Assembly: GCA_964343195.1 (NCBI GenBank)
Contig: CAYFIR010000180.1
Span: 1 to 9,115, forward strand
Reading direction: 5' to 3'
DNA from: CAYVAP01 sp964343195
GTDB lineage: Bacteria; Bacteroidota; Bacteroidia; J057
DNA: 9,115 nucleotides
Position numbers and translations under genes: made by a program. Below, piece after piece: positions 1-6,650 of this stretch. Below the pieces are notes generated by a model. It had not been told where the DNA came from and did no database searches. It was given only the letters and a program-made list of their open reading frames with translations. Within the stretch, counting starts at the first letter, position 1; every line of letters starts with the position of its first letter.

Positions 1-56
1 GACTTCTGACTTCTGACTTCTGACTTCTGACTTCTGACTTCTGACTTCTGACTTCC
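1..56. repeat. Perfect heptanucleotide tandem array, GACTTCT x7 plus one variant copy
   Basis: Seven identical head-to-tail copies of GACTTCT occupy 1-49, and an eighth copy at 50-56 ends in C instead of T. The array starts at the first base of the window, so its true length is unknown. It lies 77 nt upstream of the receptor start codon and is not in any recognisable gene. A 7-nt unit is not a multiple of three, so it does not look like a coding repeat. There is no spacer-repeat alternation, so it is not CRISPR. Confidence 0.95.
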
Positions 57-132
57 TCTTGAACGAAGTGAAATCCCGGGCATCGGGAACTTCTGGATTG
101 TTCACTGCTTACTGAAATACAATTTTCTCCCA
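57..132 (+). other. Leader region of the receptor gene with a small hairpin
   Basis: A perfect 5-bp stem, TCCCG (74-78) and CGGGA (84-88) with loop GGCAT, lies 44 nt before the receptor ATG. From about 88 to 117 the sequence keeps a weak 7-nt rhythm, with ACT-containing words at heptamer spacing (CACTGCTTACTG). I see no convincing Bacteroidota -7 box (TAnnTTTG) and no Shine-Dalgarno sequence before the ATG at 133. The hairpin has no T-tract, so I do not call it a terminator. Confidence 0.4.
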
Positions 133-2568
133 ATGAAAAACATGCTACTCATGGTCCTGATGGTGCTGGCTGCTACGCTGGCGACGGCTCAGGAACTTAC
201 CCAAACTGTAAGGGGCAAAGTGGTAGATTCGGAAACCAACTTCCCACTGGAAGGGGTGACGGTTACCACTAAGGCTTCCAATGGCACCACTATCGGTGCC
301 TATTCCGGAGAAGACGGATCCTACCGCCTGGAAAACGTACCGATAGGACGACAGGCTATCACCTACAAATACACTGGCTACCAGGATGCCGTTCGAGACA
401 ACATTGAGGTTACTTCGGCTAAAGAGGTAATCCTCAACATCCAACTCCAGGAGTCTGCCCTGGAACTGGACGAGGTGGTCATCGGGGCCAGCCGAAACGG
501 GCAGGTCTCCAATGAAATGGCCACCGTCAGTGCACGTGAATTTTCCGTGGTGGAAACTAACCTCTACGCCGGTAGCCGGGGCGAGCCCGCCCGTATGGCG
601 TCCAACTACGCGGGCGTACAGGGGGCCGACGACTCCCGAAACGACATCGTCATCCGGGGTAACTCCCCCGCGGGGGTACTCTACCGCCTCGATGGGGTCA
701 ACATCCCCAACCCCAACCACTTTGCGATTCCGGGGACTGGAGGTGGTCCGGTGACCATCCTCAACAACAAGTTCCTCGCGAACTCGGACTTTTTCACCGG
801 GGCATTCCCAGCGCTGTATGGCAATGGCCTGGCCGGGGTATTTGACCTGAAAATGCGCAATGGCAACAACCAACAGCATGAGTTCACCGGGCAGCTGGGC
901 TTCCTGGGAACAGAGTTGACCGCCGAAGGCCCCATCAATCGCGAGTCGGGGGCATCCTACCTCGGCATGTATCGCTATTCGACGCTGCAGCTATTCCAGT
1001 TCCTGAACATTGATGTGGGGTCCGACGCCGTACCACAATATATGGACGGGGCTTTTCGCCTGAATTTCCCGCAGAAAAATGGTGCGCAGCTCGCTATCTG
1101 GGGCATGGGGGGCCTGAGTACCATTCCCATCGTATTGAGCGATGCAGCTGCTCCACCCGATGAAGTAGATCTATACGCTGCGGACACTGACCGTGATCAG
1201 TATTTTGGTTCCAATACCGGTGTGTTGGCTGCGACTTACAGCTATCCCATCAACCAATCAACCTTTTTTAAGGCCGGAATCGCGGTTTCACACCAGTCTA
1301 TTGATGCCAATCATGATCAGATTTACCGCCGTATTGTGACAGATGCAGAGGGGAATGAAGCTTTTGAGGTGGATTCCCTAAAACCCATTCTGGACTATAC
1401 CTTCGCGGAGAACAAATACAGCACCTTTCTCAATTTCAAGAAGAAATTTGGGCGTCAGCATACCCTTCAGGTGGGTTTCAACTTTGACTGGTACGACATG
1501 CGCTACATCGACAGCGCCCGTCAGGTCATTCGGGAAAATGATTCACTTGCGCCATGGGTGGTTCGTTGGGATGCGGATGAAGGAGCGCCTCTGTTCCAGC
1601 CCTACGTGCAGTACAAATTCAATTACCGCGACCGCCTGGTGCTGACTGCAGGTCTGACCAGTTTGTATTGGGGCGTCAATGACAACAGCTTTTCCCCGGT
1701 TGAACCACGCATTGGGCTGAGTTATACCATCAAGTCAGGGCATAACCTGAACTTCGGTGCCGGGCTCCATTCGCAGATTCAGTCCCCCTACATTTACTAC
1801 TATGGACTTACGACAGAGGGAAATGATCCCCAGGAGCACAACCTGGACATGGGGCTGAGCAAAAGTGCCCATGCCGTGCTCGGATACGACTGGATTGTGG
1901 GCAAGGCCATGCGGTTGAAGGTGGAAACGTATTACCAATACCTGTATGACGTGCCGGTAGAGGTGCGGTCTTCTTCCTTCTCGCTGCTGAATGCAGGTAG
2001 TGGATTTGCACGCTTCTTCCCTGACACACTACAAAATGCGGGTGTCGGTCAGAATTATGGCCTTGAGCTAACCCTGGAGCGATTCTTTGCCAACGGATTC
2101 TACTTCCTGGTAACCGGCTCTTTGTTTGATGCGAAATATCAGGGGAGCGATGGGGTTTGGAGAAATGTAGCCTTCAATGGCCGCTATGCTGCGAATGCAC
2201 TGGCTGCCTATGAATACGAAATGAAAAATGGCCTGGCCATTCAGACGGGCATCAAGCTAACCCGTGCGGGAGGACGCTGGTATGGAGTGGCCGATGAGGA
2301 GCGTTCCATTGAGGTGGGCGAAGTAGTCTTTGTAGACTCTACGGTCAATACCCTTCAGTTTGATCCCTATTTTCGCATGGACCTCAAACTGGCCATTCGC
2401 TGGAATCGACCCAAAGTCACCCACGAATTGGCCTTTGACATCGTCAACGTAACCGATAACTTCAATGTGTTGACCCTGCGATTTACGCCAGAAAATCCCG
2501 AGAGTACCATCACCCAGGTACCACAGTTGGGTATTTTGCCGTTGTTTTACTACAAAATCGACTTTTAA
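133..2568 (+). CDS. TonB-dependent outer-membrane receptor with N-terminal carboxypeptidase-regulatory-like domain
   Basis: This 811-residue protein is predicted to bind and import a ligand across the outer membrane using TonB energy. Residues 1-19 form a signal peptide (hydrophobic core, then ATA before QE). Residues about 26-105 resemble the CarboxypepD_reg-like beta-sandwich (RGKVVD at 27-32, then the ENVPIG and YTGY pattern). A TonB-box-like LDEVVIGA spans 112-119, and a plug domain with DIVIRGNSP (171-179) and YRLDGVNIPNPNHF (184-197) follows. The rest, rich in alternating aromatic strands, is the barrel, ending in Phe as outer-membrane proteins usually do. It is shorter than typical SusC proteins (about 1000 residues) and no SusD gene follows, so a polysaccharide-utilisation role is not supported. 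The substrate cannot be read from sequence. The ATG at 133 gives a complete signal peptide; no Shine-Dalgarno is visible. The stop lies 3 nt before the sensor kinase start, suggesting co-transcription and translational coupling. Confidence 0.93.
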   Translation: MKNMLLMVLMVLAATLATAQELTQTVRGKVVDSETNFPLEGVTVTTKASNGTTIGAYSGEDGSYRLENVPIGRQAITYKYTGYQDAVRDNIEVTSAKEVILNIQLQESALELDEVVIGASRNGQVSNEMATVSAREFSVVETNLYAGSRGEPARMASNYAGVQGADDSRNDIVIRGNSPAGVLYRLDGVNIPNPNHFAIPGTGGGPVTILNNKFLANSDFFTGAFPALYGNGLAGVFDLKMRNGNNQQHEFTGQLGFLGTELTAEGPINRESGASYLGMYRYSTLQLFQFLNIDVGSDAVPQYMDGAFRLNFPQKNGAQLAIWGMGGLSTIPIVLSDAAAPPDEVDLYAADTDRDQYFGSNTGVLAATYSYPINQSTFFKAGIAVSHQSIDANHDQIYRRIVTDAEGNEAFEVDSLKPILDYTFAENKYSTFLNFKKKFGRQHTLQVGFNFDWYDMRYIDSARQVIRENDSLAPWVVRWDADEGAPLFQPYVQYKFNYRDRLVLTAGLTSLYWGVNDNSFSPVEPRIGLSYTIKSGHNLNFGAGLHSQIQSPYIYYYGLTTEGNDPQEHNLDMGLSKSAHAVLGYDWIVGKAMRLKVETYYQYLYDVPVEVRSSSFSLLNAGSGFARFFPDTLQNAGVGQNYGLELTLERFFANGFYFLVTGSLFDAKYQGSDGVWRNVAFNGRYAANALAAYEYEMKNGLAIQTGIKLTRAGGRWYGVADEERSIEVGEVVFVDSTVNTLQFDPYFRMDLKLAIRWNRPKVTHELAFDIVNVTDNFNVLTLRFTPENPESTITQVPQLGILPLFYYKIDF

Positions 2569-2571
2569 GCT

Positions 2572-5500
2572 ATGCTAAAATGGGGAGCCATATGGATTAT
2601 TTTGCTTTGGCTAATCACCGGAGCAAGGGCCCAGGCTCCCCATTTTGATTTCCTCACCGTCAGTGACGGGCTGGCCTCTAACGTGATATTCTGTGTTGAG
2701 CAAAGCGCTGATGGCTTTGTGTGGGTGGGCAGCTCTGGGGGCCTTCAGCGATATGACGGATACGAATGGAAGGCTTTGGAGCCACTTGATGGAATCCCCG
2801 TTCGGTCCCTGGCCCAGCATCCAAATGGCGACATCTGGATTGGCACGAACTCTGGCGGTCTTTGGCGCTATGTCTCTGATGTTGACACACTACAATGCCT
2901 GGGACCCACTACAAAAGGAGATTCCCTGTTTCCCTTTCCGGGCATAAGCTCGGTGTTTTGTGATTCACATGGTCAGATATGGGTGGCGGGAGCAAGTACC
3001 CTGACCCGTGTCCGGTATGAAGCAGACACGCTGGTCGTGGAGGTGTGTCCCGCTGATCTGGACCAGGATCATCTGCTATTCGAAACGAAAGGGGTAAAGG
3101 TTGGGGAAGATGCGTTTGGCAACCTTTGGGTAGGCTTTTATTACCAGGGATTCTGTATTCTGAGCGCAGACCAGTTGACCATACCGGCTGATAGCTTTCG
3201 CTGGCAGCGTCAGGGAGTTCTTAAACCTGGGTTTCCCGTTGACCGTGCAGGCGTTTTTCGATCAGACTCTGCCGGAGCATTCTGGCTGGGGGGAAATCAT
3301 AGCATGATTCGCCTGCTGCCAGCAAGTCTGAAGGCAATGGGAGACACCGCAGCAGCTTCTGTCCCGAATGAGTTGGGCTTTGAGAGTTTTCAGTTTTTTG
3401 ATCGCCCGGATTTTGGGGTAAGTCGGCAGCAATCTGCCCATGTGACCAGCATGGCCATCGAAGAAGATGGAACCACCTGGTTTTCGACCAGCTATGGGAT
3501 CTATCGATTCGATGAAGCGACAGATAACCTGGAGTTTTTCTCCCTGGAAGAAATCGGCATCCCAAGTAACGGGTTTAATGCCCTCACCCACCTGTACCGT
3601 GATCCATCAGGACAGATATGGGCGGGCAGTATTGAAGGCCTGGGAAAACCGGCCAGTCATGACCAGGCTTTCTCCCACATCGAGTTGGACCCGGAAACAA
3701 AAGCCACCCTGGTCAGGGCCTTGCTCGTCGATAGCCACCAGCAATTGTGGGTCGGAATTGAAAATGGGGGCCTGGCAGTTTTTTCACAGGGGGAGGACCA
3801 GCCATACCTTCAACAAACACTAAGTGGTCCCCAGGCAGGCCTGAATTATAATTTTATCATGGGCCTGGAGGAAGACCCAGATGGAAACATCTGGGTAGCA
3901 ACCTACGGTGGAGGTTTACTTCAGCTGCAACCCCAACGAGACTCCAGGGGACAGGTGACTGGCTTTTCTTCAGCATCCTATTTGCCCAGCAGGGTTCCCT
4001 ATGCTCCCAACAGCTACTACATCTACGGAACGTTGGTGGATCGCAATGAGCGGTTGTGGGTGGCGGCTTTTGAAGGAGTAGGGTACTTCCTGCCCGATGG
4101 AATCTTTCGAAGCTTTGTGCTTCCGGTTTCCAACTGTCTCCTGGAGGACCAACAGGGACAGATCTGGATTGGGACGGATGAAGGGCTGTTTTTTTACGAT
4201 GAAAAGCAGGACACAGTCCTGCGGTTTGAACTTGCGGAAGGGCAGCCCCCAATAGCACAGAGACGCATTGAGAGCCTGGCCGAAACTCCCGATGGAACCC
4301 TTTGGGTAGGAACGTTGGAAGGAATGTGGGAAGTCAATCGAGAGCAGGGAACCGTAGAGGTGTGGGGCAAATCGAGGGGGCTTCCCCATTCGCAGGTGGT
4401 CGCCATGTCCGTTGATAAGGAGGGGCAGTTGTGGTTCTCTACCCTTCTGGGAATCAGCTGCCTTTCAGGAGGGAAAATACGGAATTATGGACTGAAGCAG
4501 GGTACGTTCAACCCTTCGTTTGTCGCGAGAGCAGTAGCTCAGGATGAATCGGGACGATTGTTTTTCGGCGGGAAGTTGGGAGTGGTTCACTTCGATCCGG
4601 AGGAATTGGAAACAAGCGTAGCGGTCCCTCAACTGGCGTGGACCGGGCTGCGAATTTTCAATCAACGGGTCGAGCCAGGCGATACGCTGAACGATGGCCG
4701 CATCTGGGAACAGGGATTGAAGCAAGGTAAAGAACTGGTGTTGACCTATCGCGACCGGATGGTAGGCTTTGAGTTTGCAGGACTGGGATATCGACAGGTA
4801 GAGGGGTATCGGTATGCTTTTCGCCTGGAAGGTTTTGACCAGGACTGGCGCTATACCGACGCCCGGCAGCGCATCGCAACTTACACCAGCCTTCCATCTG
4901 GGACTTACACTTTGCGGGTAAAGGTCGCGCCAGCCAATGGCGATTGGAGCCAAAGTGAATTGGCACTACAGGTAAGGGTACTACCTCCCTGGTGGCGCAG
5001 TCCCCTGGCCTGGATCCTCTACGGGGTATTGATGGCCGGTTTGGTATATCTGGTCTTCCGGTGGAGGCTGAACCGGCTTCGCCGGGAAATGAAAATACAG
5101 GCCCGCATCGCTGAGGCCAAAGCCCAGGAGCGCGAAGAAGTGCGCGCACGTTCTGCACGGGATTTTCACGACGAGGCAGGCGGTCAGTTGACCAAGCTAT
5201 CGCTCTACACCGGGCTCATTCGCCAGCAGCAAACCCAGCCAGAGACCCAGCCCTATCTCGATAAGCTGGAGACCAATATCGCTGCACTCGCTCAGGCAAT
5301 GCGGGACTTCATCTGGGTCCTGGATAGCCGCAACGACAGCCTGGGCGAAACCCTGGTGCGGATTCGGTCCTGGGCTGAGGAGCTGTTTGAACCCGCCCGA
5401 ACGGATTTTAGATTTCAACAGGAGCTTGCGGTCCCCTCGGAAACTCCGATCCCCTTACTGGCCCGTCGACACCTCCTGTTTATTTGCAAGGAGGCTTTGA

Positions 5501-5745
5501 ACAATTCCCTGAAATACGCCCAGGCCAGTGAAGTACACCTGCGGGTAAAAGCGGATGACGAAGTCCTTTCCCTGCATATCCTGGATGATGGCATCGGCTT
5601 TCACCCTGATCAACTTCGCCGCATCAATGGCCTGGAGAACATGCGCAGCCGCGCCGAAGAAATCGGAGCCGAGTTTGAGTTGGAATCGCTACCCGGCATG
5701 GGTACGCGGGTCATGATCCATTTGCCAATTCACCCAGATGGGTAG
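2572..5745 (+). CDS. Periplasm-sensing histidine kinase: double beta-propeller, Y_Y_Y domain, HisKA_3 and HATPase
   Basis: This 1057-residue membrane sensor is predicted to detect a periplasmic signal and autophosphorylate. Residues 1-20 are a signal peptide (ARA before QA). From about 48 to 676 there are 14 repeats of the two-component-regulator-propeller type (for example GFVWVGSSGG, GDIWIGTNSGG, GQIWIGTDEG, GTLWVGTLEG), as expected for two seven-bladed propellers. A Y_Y_Y domain follows (YRDRM at 726, YAFRLEGFDQDW) and ends at LPPWWRSP. One membrane helix spans about 810-829. A short coiled linker leads to the HisKA_3 H-box RDFHDEAGGQLTKL, with His866 as phosphoacceptor. The ATPase shows the N-box (KEALNN, Asn977/978), the G1 box DDGIGF (1005-1010), GLENMRSRA (1020-1028) and GMGTRV (1042-1047). 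There is no receiver or AraC domain, unlike hybrid propeller kinases, so it needs a separate partner: the regulator at 5894 fits. The start is 3 nt after the receptor stop. The ligand is unknown. Confidence 0.95.
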   Translation: MLKWGAIWIILLWLITGARAQAPHFDFLTVSDGLASNVIFCVEQSADGFVWVGSSGGLQRYDGYEWKALEPLDGIPVRSLAQHPNGDIWIGTNSGGLWRYVSDVDTLQCLGPTTKGDSLFPFPGISSVFCDSHGQIWVAGASTLTRVRYEADTLVVEVCPADLDQDHLLFETKGVKVGEDAFGNLWVGFYYQGFCILSADQLTIPADSFRWQRQGVLKPGFPVDRAGVFRSDSAGAFWLGGNHSMIRLLPASLKAMGDTAAASVPNELGFESFQFFDRPDFGVSRQQSAHVTSMAIEEDGTTWFSTSYGIYRFDEATDNLEFFSLEEIGIPSNGFNALTHLYRDPSGQIWAGSIEGLGKPASHDQAFSHIELDPETKATLVRALLVDSHQQLWVGIENGGLAVFSQGEDQPYLQQTLSGPQAGLNYNFIMGLEEDPDGNIWVATYGGGLLQLQPQRDSRGQVTGFSSASYLPSRVPYAPNSYYIYGTLVDRNERLWVAAFEGVGYFLPDGIFRSFVLPVSNCLLEDQQGQIWIGTDEGLFFYDEKQDTVLRFELAEGQPPIAQRRIESLAETPDGTLWVGTLEGMWEVNREQGTVEVWGKSRGLPHSQVVAMSVDKEGQLWFSTLLGISCLSGGKIRNYGLKQGTFNPSFVARAVAQDESGRLFFGGKLGVVHFDPEELETSVAVPQLAWTGLRIFNQRVEPGDTLNDGRIWEQGLKQGKELVLTYRDRMVGFEFAGLGYRQVEGYRYAFRLEGFDQDWRYTDARQRIATYTSLPSGTYTLRVKVAPANGDWSQSELALQVRVLPPWWRSPLAWILYGVLMAGLVYLVFRWRLNRLRREMKIQARIAEAKAQEREEVRARSARDFHDEAGGQLTKLSLYTGLIRQQQTQPETQPYLDKLETNIAALAQAMRDFIWVLDSRNDSLGETLVRIRSWAEELFEPARTDFRFQQELAVPSETPIPLLARRHLLFICKEALNNSLKYAQASEVHLRVKADDEVLSLHILDDGIGFHPDQLRRINGLENMRSRAEEIGAEFELESLPGMGTRVMIHLPIHPDG
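5732..5743. other. Inverted repeat across the kinase stop codon
   Basis: ACCCA-GA-TGGGT is a perfect 5-bp inverted repeat with a 2-nt centre, overlapping the last codons and the first base of the TAG stop. A near-identical copy sits at the end of the gene at 6651-7361 (7344-7355), in a different reading frame. No T-tract follows, so terminator function is not supported. Confidence 0.45.
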
Positions 5746-5801
5746 TGGACAATGAACCCTGTTCATTAGACATTGGACATTAATCAGTAGTCAGTGCTCC
5801 C
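5743..5801. repeat. Degenerate heptamer-periodic array after the kinase gene
   Basis: Read in 7-nt steps from the stop codon, this stretch gives TAGTGGA, CAATGAA, CCCTGTT, CATTAGA, CATTGGA, CATTAAT, CAGTAGT, CAGTGCT. The CANTNNN pattern is conserved over at least five consecutive units. It has the same 7-nt period as the array at 1-56 but a different word. It occupies the first part of the kinase-regulator gap, where no gene is seen. Confidence 0.75.
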
Positions 5802-5811
5802 AATTCTTGTT

Positions 5812-5889
5812 TCTTTACTGATCCCTGATCTATGAACATGGATCAACGCCTCTTTACTGATCAATGATCCGTGATCAATGAAAACTGAA
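5812..5889. repeat. Two tandem 39-bp units rich in GATC, upstream of the response regulator
   Basis: The 12-mer TCTTTACTGATC occurs at 5812-5823 and again at 5851-5862, starting two adjacent 39-bp units that diverge after a shared beginning. Within them GATC occurs six times in 57 bp (5820, 5827, 5841, 5859, 5866, 5873), several exactly 7 bp apart (TGATCAA, TGATCCG, TGATCAA). The heptamer rhythm continues to the start codon at 5894. GATC is its own reverse complement, so the sites read alike on both strands. Confidence 0.8.
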
Positions 5890-5893
5890 TAAT

Positions 5894-6520
5894 ATGGCTG
5901 ATATCCACATCGCACTCGTAGAAGACGACCCGGAAATCCGGCAATTACTCAAGGTGATCCTCGACGGATCGCCGGGGTACCGTTGTTCGCAGGTATTTGA
6001 GGACGCAGAGAGCGCCATCGATGAAATTGCCAGCTTTCAGCCCGATGTGGTGCTGATGGACATCCAGCTACCGGGTATGTCTGGAGTGGAGGCAGTTAAA
6101 AAATTGACTACCAGGCGCCCTACGCTGGTCATTTTGATGCTGACAGTACAGATGGACGATGACTCGGTGTTTCAATCGCTATGTGCCGGGGCCAGTGGGT
6201 ATCTACTCAAGGCCACTCCCCCAGCGCAACTGTTGGCGGCAATTTCAGAGGCAGTGGACGGAGGCTCGCCCATGAGTCCGGCCATTGCCCGGAAGGTGAT
6301 CCGGAGTTTCCATCTACCCAAGATGGAGTCCCCATTAAGTGAGCGGGAACTGGAGGTCCTCCGCCGGCTCTGCGAAGGCGAAACCTACCGCACGATTTCG
6401 GAGGCAATATTCGTCAGCACCAATACCGTCAAGGCCCACATCAAGAATATCTACAGCAAACTCCACGTGCACAGCCGCGCTGAAGCGGTGCGGAGGGCCA
6501 TGCGAGACGGATTGGTGTAA
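5894..6520 (+). CDS. NarL/LuxR-type response regulator
   Basis: This 208-residue protein is a predicted DNA-binding response regulator that receives phosphate from a histidine kinase and changes transcription. Residues 1 to about 122 form the receiver domain: acidic pocket Glu10-Asp11-Asp12, phosphoacceptor Asp56 in VLMDIQLPGMSG, Thr84 in LMLT, and Lys106 in YLLKA. Residues about 147-208 form the LuxR-type helix-turn-helix, opening with LSERELEVLRRLCEG and followed by ISEAIFVSTNTVKAHIKNIYSKL. Length and order are standard for the NarL/FixJ family and all key residues are present. HisKA_3 kinases normally pair with this class, so the kinase ending at 5745 is the likely partner. The 148-nt gap between them contains repeats but no recognisable terminator. 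No Shine-Dalgarno is visible before the ATG. Target genes are unknown; the upstream receptor-kinase operon is a natural candidate. Confidence 0.95.
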   Translation: MADIHIALVEDDPEIRQLLKVILDGSPGYRCSQVFEDAESAIDEIASFQPDVVLMDIQLPGMSGVEAVKKLTTRRPTLVILMLTVQMDDDSVFQSLCAGASGYLLKATPPAQLLAAISEAVDGGSPMSPAIARKVIRSFHLPKMESPLSERELEVLRRLCEGETYRTISEAIFVSTNTVKAHIKNIYSKLHVHSRAEAVRRAMRDGLV

Positions 6521-6531
6521 CGGCGGAGGGA

Positions 6532-6573
6532 GAATTCGTGATTCGGAATCTGTCATTCGTAATTTGAGCTTGC
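6532..6573. repeat. Degenerate heptamer-periodic array after the response regulator
   Basis: In 7-nt steps this reads GAATTCG, TGATTCG, GAATCTG, TCATTCG, TAATTTG, AGCTTGC, a shared NNATTCG-like word over about five units. It begins 12 nt after the regulator stop. The word differs from those of the arrays at 1, 5743 and 8884, while the period is the same. Confidence 0.72.
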
Positions 6574-6586
6574 GGTAGGGGCCGAA

Positions 6587-6613
6587 TTGCAATGCGATTC
6601 TCTACTTTCTTTG
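6587..6613 (+). promoter_or_regulatory. Possible Bacteroidota-type promoter for the gene at 6651
   Basis: TTTCTTTG at 6606-6613 matches seven of eight positions of the Bacteroidota -7 element TAnnTTTG, and a TTG lies at 6587-6589 in roughly the place of the -33 element. The 16-nt spacing is shorter than usual. Transcription would begin shortly after 6613, some 30-35 nt before the ATG. This is a weak match. Confidence 0.25.
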
Positions 6614-6650
6614 CGCCTCCGCTAGAAAAGCAGTCGCATCGAAAGGGTAA

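Noticed and set aside
1..56. CRISPR array
   Set aside because: The units are 7 nt with no spacers between them, far from the repeat-spacer layout of CRISPR.
145..879. Long antisense open frame (244 codons) opposite the receptor gene
   Set aside because: The + strand frame encodes a clear receptor with signal peptide, plug and barrel. The antisense product has no recognisable motif and is a by-product of the codon use of the real gene.
133..2568. SusC-type polysaccharide-utilisation receptor
   Set aside because: The protein is shorter than typical SusC proteins, no SusD gene follows and no carbohydrate enzyme is in the window, so only the general receptor call is supported.
4465..5158. Overlapping antisense open frames opposite the kinase gene
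   Set aside because: They lie opposite the last propeller blades, the Y_Y_Y domain and the membrane helix, which are well defined on the + strand. The products are low-complexity, Arg/Pro/Ser-rich shadows.
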